A stretch of DNA of 64,000 nucleotides, taken from contig CASEYJ010000017.1 in NCBI GenBank assembly GCA_949292175.1, positions 124,001-188,000 of the forward strand, in the 5' to 3' direction. Numbering within the stretch: the stretch's first letter is position 1; every line of letters starts with the position of its first letter. This DNA comes from an uncultured bacterium (GTDB taxonomy: Bacteria > Cyanobacteriota > Vampirovibrionia > Gastranaerophilales > Gastranaerophilaceae). The notes beneath the pieces were generated by a model that saw only the letters and a list, made by a program, of their open reading frames with translations, did not search any database and was not told the DNA's origin. The translations under genes and the position numbers were made by a program. Shown in pieces: positions 34,769 through 44,532 of this stretch.

Positions 34769-35962
34769 ATGAAATTAAAAGCTGTCAGGAGCCTATGGAA
34801 TGGCGCCAAAGAAGTTGGAACAGTCATTAAATCAGCTTATAGGAAGGCTTCGAACAAAACACTTGAATTAAAAAGGCTGCAAGCAAAAAACTATGTTGCA
34901 ACAATTCCGGATGAAACCTGGAACAAAATTTCAAAGAGAGTGTTTGAACAAAAAGGAGAACCAAAATCTGTATTCTTGGAGAAACTGCATAAAGTAAAAC
35001 AAGGCTATGACGAATGCGGTATTACGATGCCGAAAGATGTTCTTGAAGCATACTACCAAGTTGAACATAAGGCAACAGTATTTGCAGATAGAATGATGCT
35101 TGCAAAATCTAAAGGAAAAACTCCGCAAAACTATTGGAATTACGGAACCAGATTTAGAGAAAATAATAAAGAAGCGATAGAGAAACTTGAAGGATTTCTC
35201 AAGGAACAACAAGATAATTCTCTTGCCAGATGGCATGAAGCCGCATATAGTCAACCATATGATGAGGCTGCAATAAAAAAAGCACAAAAAACCTTTGACA
35301 TGATAAATAATAACAGGATTGATTTTAATTGTGTGCCATATAACGAATTATATAATGCTAAAATCGGCGAAGTTGCACCTGAAATCATACAAAAGGGACA
35401 AACATTCTACCACGGAACAACTCATCAGCGCGCAATAAGAAAAAATGGATTTCATCTTATTCCTAAAAAGGGACAAGCATTGATGAGCGCAAGAGAACTC
35501 GGACAGGGCGTATACCTGACCCCTGACAGAAAAGTTTCGAGCAGGTATGCAGGACTGTTTGGCGGAATAGTCCATACAAAAGTAGATACTCAAAAAGTAG
35601 CTGTTGTAAACAATAATCAAATAAGCGACATTTCTTCAACTCTCGCTAAAAACTTAAGTTCTGATAGGCTTTCCGAACCAGCCACAATGGAATTAGTACT
35701 AAAAGAACTCTTCCAAAGAAATGGATATAATGCAGCTTACACAAAAGAAGCGCTTGGCAGTGGGTTGTTTGCACAAAACAAACTTGTAGATGCTCTTGCA
35801 GGTGGTAAGCAGTCACAACTGGTAGTTTTTAACCCTAAAGATATCACAATATTAGAAAAAAGTCTAAAAGACAGGTTTGTAAATCAAAAACTACAAATAG
35901 AAACCGTTCTTAGAGCTCCAATAAGATATATTGAAGGCATAAAAAGCCAAATAAAAGGATAA
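34769..35962 (+). CDS. Unknown protein with ADP-ribosyltransferase-like C-terminal domain
   Basis: 397 residues from ATG 34769, with GGGG eight bases upstream; ATG 34763 is too close to it. The N-terminal half (1-200) is helical and Lys-rich, without a signal. From about residue 210 there is an ART-like order: QTFYHGTTHQRAIRKNGF (His about 215), GQGVYLTPD (Tyr about 248), then SSRYAGLFGG and, near 348-360, SQLVVFNPKDITILE. These resemble the H-Y-E/Q type NAD-binding motifs of PARP and toxin-like ADP-ribosyltransferases and RNA 2'-phosphotransferases, but the third residue would be Gln or Ser. No known toxin or immunity partner is next to it. Confidence 0.5.
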   Translation: MKLKAVRSLWNGAKEVGTVIKSAYRKASNKTLELKRLQAKNYVATIPDETWNKISKRVFEQKGEPKSVFLEKLHKVKQGYDECGITMPKDVLEAYYQVEHKATVFADRMMLAKSKGKTPQNYWNYGTRFRENNKEAIEKLEGFLKEQQDNSLARWHEAAYSQPYDEAAIKKAQKTFDMINNNRIDFNCVPYNELYNAKIGEVAPEIIQKGQTFYHGTTHQRAIRKNGFHLIPKKGQALMSARELGQGVYLTPDRKVSSRYAGLFGGIVHTKVDTQKVAVVNNNQISDISSTLAKNLSSDRLSEPATMELVLKELFQRNGYNAAYTKEALGSGLFAQNKLVDALAGGKQSQLVVFNPKDITILEKSLKDRFVNQKLQIETVLRAPIRYIEGIKSQIKG

Positions 35963-35992
35963 AGAGGTATTCTAAAATTGATACGGTGTTAT

Positions 35993-36025
35993 AAAAAAAG
36001 AAGCGCCACATAGGCGCTTCTTTTA
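35993..36025. terminator. Bidirectional terminator
   Basis: GAAGCGCC (36000-36007) pairs with GGCGCTTC (36013-36020), flanked by an A-run and T-run. It ends the ART-like gene and clpC. Confidence 0.9.
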
Positions 36026-38536
36026 TGATTGTGTAACTTCTTCAGCCGGTGCATCATCCTTCGATTTATGCTTCTTCTTTGCACATCTCTCACAAGTAAT
36101 CTTGCCATCAACCAGAATTAACTTGATAGTATCACCAGGTTGATATTTACCTGAAAGAATCTCTTCAGCAAGCATATCTTCAATCTTACGCTGAATCAAT
36201 CTTCTCAACGGTCTTGCACCATAAGCTTCTGAATAACCTGCTTCCGCAAGATGATCTTTTACCTCATCAGTTACTTCAACAGATAATTCTCTCTCATTTA
36301 GACGTTTGAACAAGTCTTTCAACATCAAATCAACAATCTGTCTAATTTCTTCCTTAGACAAGTGAGCAAACACGATTGTCTCATCAATACGGTTCAAGAA
36401 CTCAGGTCTGAATGCCTTCTTCATTTCTTCAGTAACCGTTTCTTTAAGTTTTTCGTACTTGTCTTTTGACTCATCTTCAGAAGTTGAGAACCCAAGTTTT
36501 GATGTTGTTGTAATCATACTTGCACCAACGTTTGAAGTCATGATAATAATTGTGTTCTTGAAATTGATATGACGACCTTTAGAGTCTGTCAAACGTCCAT
36601 CATCCAAGATTTGCAACATAATATTGAATACATCAGGGTGAGCTTTTTCAATTTCATCGAACAACACAACAGAATAAGGTTTCTTTCTGATTTGTTCTGT
36701 TAAATTACCACCGTCATCATATCCAACATATCCTGGAGGAGAACCGATAAGTTTTGCAGTTGAATGTTTTTCCATAAATTCTGACATGTCAACTCTTATC
36801 ATGTTATCTTCAGAACCAAATACAGCCTCTGCAAGGGCTTTGGCAAGCTCAGTTTTACCAACACCTGTTGGACCACAGAAGATAAAGCTACCAATTGGTC
36901 TGTTAGGGCTTTTCAACCCAACTCTTGCACGTCTGATTGCCTTAGAGATTGCAACAACTGCATCATTTTGACCAATTACACGAGCATGCAAAGTGTCTTC
37001 CAATTTAAGAAGTCTTTCGCTTTCGCCTTCTGTCAATTTAGTAACAGGAACACCTGTCATTGTAGCAATAACTTCAGCTACATTTTCAGCTGTAACAGTT
37101 GGCTTATTAGCTTCATGCTCTTCTCTATATTGCTGAGCCAATTCTCTTATACGTTCTTTCAAATCAGCTTCCTCATCACGAAGCTGTGAAGCCTTTTCAA
37201 ACTCTTGATTTCTGATAGCATCTTCTTTTTCTTTAATTAGAGCTCTCAATTCCTTTTCAAGTTCTTTACCTTCAGGAGAAAGAGTTGAAACTTTCAAGCG
37301 AACTTTAGAAGAAGCTTCATCTATTACATCAATTGCTTTGTCCGGCAAAAATCTGTCTGTAATATATTTATTAGATAATTTTACAGCAGCAACAATAGCT
37401 TCATCAGAAATAATCAACTTGTGGTGATCTTCATATTTCTGTCTAAGCCCCTTCAAAATCTCAATAGACTCATCCTCACTAGGTTCGTCAATGATTACAG
37501 ATTGGAAACGTCTTTCAAGAGCAGAGTCTTTTTCAACATATTTTCTGTACTCATCAAGGGTTGTAGCACCAATAACTTGAATTTCACCTCTTGAAAGAGC
37601 TGGTTTCAAGATATTAGCAGCATCAATAGCACCTTCAGCAGCACCTGCTCCGATTAATGTATGCATTTCATCAATAACAAGGATAATATTACCAGCTTGT
37701 CTGATTTCATCCATAATCTTCTTAAGACGTTCTTCAAATTCACCTCTGTATTTGGTACCTGCAACCAACAAGCCCATATCAAGCTGAATAACTTTTTTGC
37801 CGTCAAGAATATCAGGAACTTCAGCATTAACGATTCTTATAGCAAGACCTTCTGCAACAGCAGTTTTACCAACACCCGGTTCACCAATTAAAACAGGGTT
37901 ATTTTTGGTACGTCTTGCAAGAATTTGAATAACACGTTCAATTTCCTTATCACGACCAACAACCGGATCCAATCTCAATTCTTGAGCCGCCAAAGTTAAA
38001 TCACGACCAAATTCATCAAGACTAGGGGTTTTTGTTTTTCCACCAGAAGAAGATGATGAAGACGAAGATGATGAACTACCTGAAGCAGTAGCCTGAGGTT
38101 TAGATTCACCTAACATCTTAACAACATTACTTCTAACTTTATTAAGGTCAACACCAAGATTTTCCAGAACCCTAGCTGCAACACCTTCACCTTCTCTAAT
38201 CAAACCGAGAAGCAAGTGTTCTGTTCCGATATAATTATGACCTAATTGTCTTGCCTCATCCCATGACAACTCGAGAACTCTTTTAGCACGAGGAGTAAAC
38301 GGGATTTCCACAGCAACAAACCCAGAACCGCGACCGATAATTTTCTCAACTTCGGCACGAGCATCCTTGAGGTTAACCCCCATGGACTTAAGAGTTTTTG
38401 CAGCAACTCCGGTACCTTCACCAATCAAACCAAGCAGGACTTGTTCAGTACCTACAAAGTTATGACCTAATCTACGAGCTTCTTCTTGGGCAAGCATAAT
38501 TACTTTTATTGCTTTTTCCGTAAAACGTTCAAACAT
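36023..38536 (-). CDS. clpC: ATP-dependent Clp protease ATP-binding subunit ClpC
   Basis: The 837-residue protein has the full ClpC layout: two N-terminal Clp repeats (about 1-145), a Ser-rich linker (about 150-168), the first AAA domain (Walker [16 protein letters not shown]), a middle region with a UVR-type motif ([15 protein letters not shown]), the second AAA domain ([16 protein letters not shown]) and a ClpB-D2-type small domain. It unfolds proteins for ClpP. The C-terminus has a CxxC ([10 protein letters not shown]) and a charged tail. The polyserine linker and CxxC tail are variations from model proteins. Monocistronic. Confidence 0.97.
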   Translation of the reverse strand: MFERFTEKAIKVIMLAQEEARRLGHNFVGTEQVLLGLIGEGTGVAAKTLKSMGVNLKDARAEVEKIIGRGSGFVAVEIPFTPRAKRVLELSWDEARQLGHNYIGTEHLLLGLIREGEGVAARVLENLGVDLNKVRSNVVKMLGESKPQATASGSSSSSSSSSSSGGKTKTPSLDEFGRDLTLAAQELRLDPVVGRDKEIERVIQILARRTKNNPVLIGEPGVGKTAVAEGLAIRIVNAEVPDILDGKKVIQLDMGLLVAGTKYRGEFEERLKKIMDEIRQAGNIILVIDEMHTLIGAGAAEGAIDAANILKPALSRGEIQVIGATTLDEYRKYVEKDSALERRFQSVIIDEPSEDESIEILKGLRQKYEDHHKLIISDEAIVAAVKLSNKYITDRFLPDKAIDVIDEASSKVRLKVSTLSPEGKELEKELRALIKEKEDAIRNQEFEKASQLRDEEADLKERIRELAQQYREEHEANKPTVTAENVAEVIATMTGVPVTKLTEGESERLLKLEDTLHARVIGQNDAVVAISKAIRRARVGLKSPNRPIGSFIFCGPTGVGKTELAKALAEAVFGSEDNMIRVDMSEFMEKHSTAKLIGSPPGYVGYDDGGNLTEQIRKKPYSVVLFDEIEKAHPDVFNIMLQILDDGRLTDSKGRHINFKNTIIIMTSNVGASMITTTSKLGFSTSEDESKDKYEKLKETVTEEMKKAFRPEFLNRIDETIVFAHLSKEEIRQIVDLMLKDLFKRLNERELSVEVTDEVKDHLAEAGYSEAYGARPLRRLIQRKIEDMLAEEILSGKYQPGDTIKLILVDGKITCERCAKKKHKSKDDAPAEEVTQS

Positions 38537-38667
38537 TATTAGCTCCTATCTCAACTTATATATATATTTTACATAAAAAGTAAAAAACTTTCAAGGGGGC
38601 AAAGGGATTATAAAAAGGCTTTAATTCTATTATTCAAAAAAGTTTTAAAATTTTTTGAACAAAAGTG

Positions 38668-38696
38668 TTGACATTTAATTTTGTTTCAAATAGAAT
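38668..38696 (+). promoter_or_regulatory. Promoter of tRNA-Glu
   Basis: TTGACA (38668-38673), 17-base spacer, TAGAAT (38691-38696), 21 bases before the tRNA 5' end. Near-consensus. Confidence 0.8.
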
Positions 38697-38717
38697 AGAA
38701 GACGTGGAAGAAATCAA

Positions 38718-38793
38718 GCCCCCATCGTCTAGAGGCCTAGGACAACACCCTTTCACGGTGTAGACAGCGATTCGAATTCGCTTGGGGGTACCA
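38718..38793 (+). tRNA. tRNA-Glu (anticodon TTC), CCA encoded
   Basis: A cloverleaf of 76 bases is readable: acceptor GCCCCCA with TGGGGGT (first pair G-U), D-arm with CTAGAGGCCTAGGACA, anticodon stem ACACC/GGTGT with loop CTTTCAC (anticodon TTC at 38752-38754), and T-arm AGCGA TTCGAAT TCGCT. The CCA is encoded. It closely follows the tRNA-Glu pattern of other bacteria. A strong promoter and a terminator flank it. The rest of the 305-base gap around it holds only these and the clpC upstream region. Confidence 0.95.
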
Positions 38794-38795
38794 TA

Positions 38796-38824
38796 AAGAA
38801 GACGTCGATAAGGCGTCTTTTTTA
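38796..38824 (+). terminator. Terminator of tRNA-Glu
   Basis: AAGACG pairs with CGTCTT around a short loop, followed by a T-run. Confidence 0.75.
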
Positions 38825-38841
38825 TTGCGTAATTCTTAGCT

Positions 38842-39534
38842 CTAAAAACCAAGCAAGATTTCTCTTAGGGTTTTAGTTTTAAAATAATTTTTAATCCTGT
38901 CTAGCAAGCTTATATTACTTAAAGAAGCATCAGAACCATTTTCTGCAAGAGTTTTTTTCGAATCTTTAGTTGGTTGTTTTTTAGCACTACCTGCAGAGGC
39001 TTGAAGTCTATGTCTTATTAGATAGTAATCAAAAGTACCTTCGAAAGTAAAATCAAATAATGATACCCATGTATTGTTTAAAGTTTTACAATATAAATCA
39101 TCACAGCTATCAAAATATATCTTTAGCATAGTGTCTTTTGGAATTGGTTTGCAGTCGGAAGATTCTGCCGGAGTTGGGCACTCAAGGGCATGTGAATTTT
39201 TTATATAAACTTGCAAAACATCCTTATCTAAAGTCGAATACTTTCCCATAAAAGCTAATATAATAAAAAAACTTGCAATAACAATAAAGAAATAAAAACA
39301 ACCCAATTTATGCAAAGATTTGCGCATTAAGAAACTATATGTCGGCGGGAAAGATATAATCCAAAGGAACAAAAACCCAAGAGAACAAACTAAAGAAAAT
39401 GCCCAAAATAGAAGTGCAGTAAGTAAAAATGTGAGCGAAACTGAATATATAAAAAATAGATATATAAACCTCAAAAAGCCTAAAACCTCATTAGGCTTAC
39501 CTTCATACACTACATTTAATTCATTCTGTTCCAT
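38842..39534 (-). CDS. Unknown membrane protein
   Basis: 230 residues from ATG 39534, which has AAGGGG upstream; a longer frame upstream lacks a site. Three to four hydrophobic segments (about 20-42, 46-66 and 83-103) are followed by an extracytoplasmic-looking part with several Cys and a Lys/Ser-rich tail with a final helix. I recognise no family. It lies 13 bases downstream of the acyltransferase gene, so it is probably co-transcribed and could work in the same surface-polymer pathway (inference). Confidence 0.6.
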   Translation of the reverse strand: MEQNELNVVYEGKPNEVLGFLRFIYLFFIYSVSLTFLLTALLFWAFSLVCSLGFLFLWIISFPPTYSFLMRKSLHKLGCFYFFIVIASFFIILAFMGKYSTLDKDVLQVYIKNSHALECPTPAESSDCKPIPKDTMLKIYFDSCDDLYCKTLNNTWVSLFDFTFEGTFDYYLIRHRLQASAGSAKKQPTKDSKKTLAENGSDASLSNISLLDRIKNYFKTKTLREILLGF

Positions 39535-39547
39535 ACAACCCCTTACA

Positions 39548-40633
39548 CTAATTGTTTCTGTCAAACAAAAACTGCTTGACTTTTCTTTGAGCAACACCTA
39601 TATATGTCGTAATTACCATAGTCAGGACAAAGTACAAATAAGTCGTCTGCACCGGGTTATAAATCCAATATATATCATGATTTGCGCGTTCAGCAATTGG
39701 AATCCCGTTAATTTTGAAAAACACAACAGTAATTAAGTACATAACAAGCAAATGATTTGCCATTATATGATAAGTTACATTTCCCATATCCTGAAGGAAT
39801 TTAACATCCTTTAGGTAAGGATAAAGAATTTTTACAACAAACAAAGATGCCCATATTCCGGTAATACTAGTCAACACAGGCACAATAATCTGCTCATCAA
39901 ACCTTGCCCAAACAAGAACATAACTTAAGCCAATACCATGCTCAGGATCATAATCTCTATTAAACAACCATAAGATAGACTGAACAACAATCATCCACCC
40001 AAGCCACTTTGGAGTAAAAATATCATGCTTATCCTTGACAAAATGAACATAAAAATATCCAAGATAAACAAAAAACAAAGACATCATCGTTCTTACAACA
40101 ACCAATGCGATAGGTGTCATTGGAATGGCTTTTGATAGTGGGATTGCTGCAAATCCCAAAATTGCAAAGAATAAAAGATGAAAAATTTTGTTATCTTTAG
40201 CTCCCTTAAGAATTCTAAACAAGAATAAAAATGTAATCATGGTCATGAACAACTGAGTAACGAACCACAAAGGGCAAGACAAATCAAACTGATGACCATT
40301 CAAAAAAGGAGTAATGAAAAAGTTCTTTAAAGATATCTCCTCACCCCAAAACTTGCCTGTCAAACGGGCAATAAGAACGGTAACTCCAAGATAGAAAAGG
40401 TTGTACCAAAAATACGGAACAAGAAGACTTTTTATTCTTCTATCAACAAATTCAGCAACATTATCTAAATATTTATCCTTAAACAAACAACCTGAAATAA
40501 AGAAAAATAACGCTAATTGAAACGAATATGGAGGAAAAATTCCAAGTAAAGAGAACTCAAGATGACCTGACACAACAAGCAAAATTGCGAGGGCCTTTAA
40601 CATATTCATTTCATTACTAAACATATTCCCCAT
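39548..40633 (-). CDS. Acyltransferase family 3 membrane protein (OafA-like)
   Basis: The 361-residue polytopic protein has about ten hydrophobic helices. The family's signature is at the N-terminus: MLKALAILLVVSGHLEF (catalytic-type His in helix 1), FFFISGCLFKDKYLDNVAEFVDRRIKSLLVPYFWYNLFY. These enzymes O-acetylate or otherwise acylate sugars of LPS, capsule or peptidoglycan. The substrate is unknown. The first gene of a two-gene operon. Confidence 0.9.
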   Translation of the reverse strand: MGNMFSNEMNMLKALAILLVVSGHLEFSLLGIFPPYSFQLALFFFISGCLFKDKYLDNVAEFVDRRIKSLLVPYFWYNLFYLGVTVLIARLTGKFWGEEISLKNFFITPFLNGHQFDLSCPLWFVTQLFMTMITFLFLFRILKGAKDNKIFHLLFFAILGFAAIPLSKAIPMTPIALVVVRTMMSLFFVYLGYFYVHFVKDKHDIFTPKWLGWMIVVQSILWLFNRDYDPEHGIGLSYVLVWARFDEQIIVPVLTSITGIWASLFVVKILYPYLKDVKFLQDMGNVTYHIMANHLLVMYLITVVFFKINGIPIAERANHDIYWIYNPVQTTYLYFVLTMVITTYIGVAQRKVKQFLFDRNN

Positions 40634-40659
40634 AACTCAAGTATAACAAAAAATAAAAT

Positions 40660-40689
40660 TTTATAAACCCACTTATTGTATCTAATCAA
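40660..40689 (-). promoter_or_regulatory. Probable promoter of the acyltransferase gene
   Basis: On the minus strand TTGATT and TATAAA are 18 bases apart, about 27 bases upstream of the ATG at 40633. Confidence 0.45.
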
Positions 40690-40715
40690 AAACTAATTGT
40701 ATAATAAAACGCTAA

Positions 40716-41189
40716 TTAATTTCTAAGTACACACACATCAACCCATTTTTCTGCACAAGCAACAGAGAACAACTCATCACAAGAAAGCTCAATCGCGGAA
40801 TTACAACTCCCGCACGCTGGGAAAACCGTACCAAACCTCTGCATAGAAACATCACAATACACCTTAACATTACAATCAGGCAACCCAAAAGGACAAACAC
40901 CACCAACTGGGTGAGTAGTATATTTTAATACTTCATCCGGCGATAACATTTTTGCCTTAACTCCAAACTCCGTCCTAAATTTTTTGTTATCAATCTTAGT
41001 ATCCCCAGCGGTGACAACAAGAATACACGAATCATCTTTTTTAAAAGAGAGTGTCTTGGCAATTCTTGCGGGCTCGACACCAAGAGCCAAGGCCGCCAAT
41101 TCAACAGTAGCACTTGAATCCTCAAGTTCGATTATTTTACTCTCTAATCCAAACTTTTTTAAATATTCTCTAACATTTTCAATCGACAT
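40716..41189 (-). CDS. YbaK/EbsC-type aminoacyl-tRNA deacylase
   Basis: The 157-residue protein matches the YbaK/ProX fold: SSATVELAALALGVEPARIAKTLSF (conserved Lys), CILVVTAGDTKIDNKKFR, then YTTHPVGGVCPFGL and DVSMQRFGTVFPACGSCNSAIEL. These proteins hydrolyse mischarged aminoacyl-tRNAs (for example Cys-tRNA-Pro) in trans. The HPVGGVCPFG segment is typical of YbaK/EbsC. Monocistronic. Confidence 0.92.
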   Translation of the reverse strand: MSIENVREYLKKFGLESKIIELEDSSATVELAALALGVEPARIAKTLSFKKDDSCILVVTAGDTKIDNKKFRTEFGVKAKMLSPDEVLKYTTHPVGGVCPFGLPDCNVKVYCDVSMQRFGTVFPACGSCNSAIELSCDELFSVACAEKWVDVCVLRN

Positions 41190-41236
41190 AATATAACAAG
41201 GTTAGCAAAAAATAATATTTTATCAAGATAATGCAC

Positions 41237-41262
41237 AAAAAAAGAGGGATTAAACCCTCTTA
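41237..41262 (-). terminator. Terminator of tRNA-Arg
   Basis: On the minus strand AAGAGGG pairs with CCCTCTT and is followed by a run of T. It lies just after the tRNA 3' end. Confidence 0.8.
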
Positions 41263-41269
41263 AAAAATT

Positions 41270-41343
<74 letters not shown>

Positions 41344-41498
41344 TTATTTAAATTAACTGACAAACAGTCAACAATCCAATACTAACAAGAACATTTTTAA
41401 TTTTCAAGCACTTAATTATAAAAATTTGTAACATTTGAAAAAGTAATAGCAAAAAATGAATTTTACAGATTTTTAAACCTACAACATAGAGGGGTAAA

Positions 41499-43856
41499 AT
41501 GAAAGTCTTAGCAATACAAAACACACAAAAAAATTATTATCAACAAAAACAAAACATTGCACTTCACACTAACAAAATACAAACAAAGCAATTAAATCCA
41601 AATTTTATTTTAAGCCAAATGGCATTGGCTTCACGCTATAATATCAACTTCACGGGTAATGATTTTGATTCAACAGTTGATGAGAACTATTTTCAGCTAC
41701 CAAAAAGTGCTAAGGCTGACAGTTTTCAAAAGGCAGCTGCACAAAATTTATACTTGGGCAACGACGTCCTTGTAACGGCACCAACCGGAACCGGAAAAAC
41801 AGCTATCGCACATTATATAATTACTAAAAACCTTCAAAACGGAGAAAAAACATTCTATACTACCCCGCTAAAAGCCTTAAGTAACGAAAAGTTTAGAGAC
41901 TTCCAAAAAACATACGGCGAAGAAAATGTCGGAATTCTAACAGGGGACACAAAAATAAACAAAGATGCACCAATTGTCATTATGACAACTGAAGTTTACA
42001 GAAATATGGTTTTCGGAGAACATTTTGGAAAGCATAATGACATGCTTGAAGGTCTAAAAACCGTAATCTTTGATGAACTTCACTATCTTGGGGATATTGA
42101 TAGAGGTGGAATTTGGGAACAATCAATATTCCTTTCAGATCCACAAACTCAACTCCTATCACTATCAGCTACAATAGGTAACAACAAAGAAATAGCGGGT
42201 TGGATGGCAAAATCAAGGGATCAAATAATACCGGAAACCGTAACGGGAACAAACAAAGATCTTCAGACATACAAAGCATCAGAAGCAGAACCTATACACA
42301 CAGTTCTTATAGATGTTCCTTCTGAAAACAGACATGTCCCGCTAGAGTTTGAGAACATTACAGTTTTAGACGACAACCAACCTGAAAAAACTAAAAAGAA
42401 ATCGAAATTTAATGAAAAAATAGACAGATTAACTAAACTTGCAGAAAAGAAAGAAATCGTTCCGGCTTATGCGTATGTAGATGTAGTAAGAACACTACAA
42501 GAAGAAGATAAGCTTCCGGCTATATTCTTTGTGTTTGACAAGAAAAACAGCAGTGATATTCTTGACTATCTAACCAGATATGGCCTAAAACTAACTAACG
42601 ATCAAGAAAGAGAAGAAATTCAGGATATAATCGACGAATATGAAGCTTCAGGCAAATACCTAGGTGAATCTCTTGATAAAAAAGCAATATTAAAGGGATA
42701 TGCAATACACAACGCAGGCCTTTTGCCAACTCAAAAAGAACTTGTGGAAGAATTATTCCAAAAGAAACTTGTCAAAGTAGTAATAGCGACAGAAACCCTA
42801 TCTGCCGGAATAAATATGCCAACAAGAACAACCGTAATCACAGCAACAAGAAAGCCATCTTCAAACCCGGATGGTCCGGATCATAAGAGAACTATTTCTC
42901 CTAATGAATTCCACCAGATGGCCGGAAGAGCAGGAAGACGAGGTATTGATAAAATCGGATACTGCTATACCCTAAGTCTTGATAACTCTCAGGCTATGAT
43001 TTTTGACCAACTTGTAAAAGCCAGACCAAATAACCTAAAAAGTGCATTCAAACCTGATTACTCTTTCATAGCCAAATACTATGACGCATGTGAAAGTGAT
43101 GAAATGCTAAATCTTATATGCGATAAATCTTTCTATACTTACAACCAGAATGAAAGAATTGCAGAAAAGAACAAGCTTAAGCTAAAACAAATGTTCAATA
43201 AAAAAATCAAAATCATGAAAGAATTTGGGTATTTAAACTCTAAAAACAAATTATCCGAAAAAGGACAACTTATCGCAAACTTAAATGGCTACGAACAAAT
43301 CCCAATAATGGAAATGGTAAGTTCGAAAGCCTTAAAAGATATGACACCTGAAGAACTTGCAGCATCTGTCGGAGCACTAGCTAATCTCGATTTAGCAAGA
43401 GAAACTGCAAATGAAAATATCGATAATATAAAAGAATTTAAAACCTTTGAACATAGCAATGAAAATTTAACAACTTATATAAAACAGTTGAATAAGGTTC
43501 TTGGCAAATACAATGCTATAACAAAAGAAGATACAAGCCACTTCCAACCAATAGAAGCAAACTATGACTTAACTAAGAACATTCACAACTGGGCCGTACT
43601 TAACAGTAACAACGAAAACTCAGTTCAAAACTGGAGCAAATTATACTATAATTCCGACAAACGCCGCTATAAAGACGAAGGTACCTTCTTTAAAGGCATA
43701 ATGATGACAATTGATTTACTAAAACAATTACAAACAGTCTGCCAAGAAGGTATCAACATCTCTAAAACAAGTGACGACTATTACTATTATTCAGATCTTA
43801 AAGATAACATCGACAAAGCAATAGACTTAATTAATAAAGAGCCGGCTATCGGCTAA
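41499..43856 (+). CDS. DEAD/DEAH-box helicase, Ski2/Mtr4-like (HelY-type), with N-terminal leader
   Basis: 785 residues, starting at an ATG with GAGGGG upstream. The leader (1-55) is rich in Asn, Gln and Lys and ends with NINFTGND (F-x-G motif at 51-53). The SF2 helicase core follows: APTGTGKTAIAHY (Walker A, about 92), FYTTPLKALSNEKF, DELHYLGD (DEVH-type box), LSLSATIGN, then LFVFDKK-type C-lobe, VVIATETLSAGINMPTRT and QMAGRAGRRG. The arrangement and the helical C-terminal part match Ski2/Mtr4-like RNA helicases. Probably an RNA remodelling enzyme; its partner nuclease is not in view. The leader is not part of any helicase known to me. Confidence 0.88.
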   Translation: MKVLAIQNTQKNYYQQKQNIALHTNKIQTKQLNPNFILSQMALASRYNINFTGNDFDSTVDENYFQLPKSAKADSFQKAAAQNLYLGNDVLVTAPTGTGKTAIAHYIITKNLQNGEKTFYTTPLKALSNEKFRDFQKTYGEENVGILTGDTKINKDAPIVIMTTEVYRNMVFGEHFGKHNDMLEGLKTVIFDELHYLGDIDRGGIWEQSIFLSDPQTQLLSLSATIGNNKEIAGWMAKSRDQIIPETVTGTNKDLQTYKASEAEPIHTVLIDVPSENRHVPLEFENITVLDDNQPEKTKKKSKFNEKIDRLTKLAEKKEIVPAYAYVDVVRTLQEEDKLPAIFFVFDKKNSSDILDYLTRYGLKLTNDQEREEIQDIIDEYEASGKYLGESLDKKAILKGYAIHNAGLLPTQKELVEELFQKKLVKVVIATETLSAGINMPTRTTVITATRKPSSNPDGPDHKRTISPNEFHQMAGRAGRRGIDKIGYCYTLSLDNSQAMIFDQLVKARPNNLKSAFKPDYSFIAKYYDACESDEMLNLICDKSFYTYNQNERIAEKNKLKLKQMFNKKIKIMKEFGYLNSKNKLSEKGQLIANLNGYEQIPIMEMVSSKALKDMTPEELAASVGALANLDLARETANENIDNIKEFKTFEHSNENLTTYIKQLNKVLGKYNAITKEDTSHFQPIEANYDLTKNIHNWAVLNSNNENSVQNWSKLYYNSDKRRYKDEGTFFKGIMMTIDLLKQLQTVCQEGINISKTSDDYYYYSDLKDNIDKAIDLINKEPAIG

Positions 43857-43875
43857 ATTACAACTAATTTCTAAC

Positions 43876-44463
43876 TTATTCTTTAATCTTATAATTTTTA
43901 ATTGTAAGATTTTTTATTTCGTTATTCTTTGATCTTACCGCATCAACTAAAGCATCATCAGTTACAATCGCACCTGCATTCAACAAGCATTTTACTGTCT
44001 CAACATTTTTCTTTTGAATTGCATAATTTAGAGGGACAACAAAATTTGCAACTTGGTTAACATTCGCACCGTGCGCAACTAAAGATTGAACGATTTTAGT
44101 CTGATCATACTTAATTGCAGTAACTAAAGGAGTAATACCTCCAAATTGTGCATTTGGATTTGCGCCGCCATCAAGCAAAACATCCACCACTTCAGGCTGC
44201 TTTGAAGTTACAGCAAAAAACAGCGCAGAAACCTTCATATAAATAGTATTTGGATCCATACCGGACTTCAAAAACAAATCAACAGTTCTAGCATCACCAT
44301 TATTGATTGCTGAGAAAAATCCTAACGGAGTATATTTATAATCATTTGCAAGTATTTGTTTTACACAATTTTCTTTTTCAGTCAACTGAATTTGTGATTC
44401 TTGCGCAAAACACGCTCCTTGTATAGCTGTCGCCAACACCAAAATATATAATAACTTTTTCAT
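43876..44463 (-). CDS. Exported ankyrin-repeat protein
   Basis: The 195-residue protein has a signal peptide MKKLLYILVLATAIQGACFA with likely cleavage near 21. Four ankyrin repeats follow (about 49-180): TPLGFFSAINNGDARTVDLFLKSGMDPN, ALFFAVTSKQPEVVDVLLDGGANPN, TPLVTAIKYDQTKIVQSLVAHGANVN, and a fourth divergent one. A possible lipoprotein Cys is present just before the cleavage site (GACFA), but a standard lipobox is not clear. Ankyrin repeats bind proteins; a periplasmic or secreted role is inferred. Monocistronic. Confidence 0.85.
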   Translation of the reverse strand: MKKLLYILVLATAIQGACFAQESQIQLTEKENCVKQILANDYKYTPLGFFSAINNGDARTVDLFLKSGMDPNTIYMKVSALFFAVTSKQPEVVDVLLDGGANPNAQFGGITPLVTAIKYDQTKIVQSLVAHGANVNQVANFVVPLNYAIQKKNVETVKCLLNAGAIVTDDALVDAVRSKNNEIKNLTIKNYKIKE

Positions 44464-44532
44464 ACAATATCCTCCAACTAAATAAGTAAGAGAAATTATA
44501 TCATATTTTCAGGAATTGACAAGCCATAATTT

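Noticed and set aside
38040..38100. Ser codon run in clpC that looks like a simple repeat or CRISPR-like stretch
   Set aside because: It encodes the polyserine linker of ClpC with mixed Ser codons; there is no spacer-repeat pattern.
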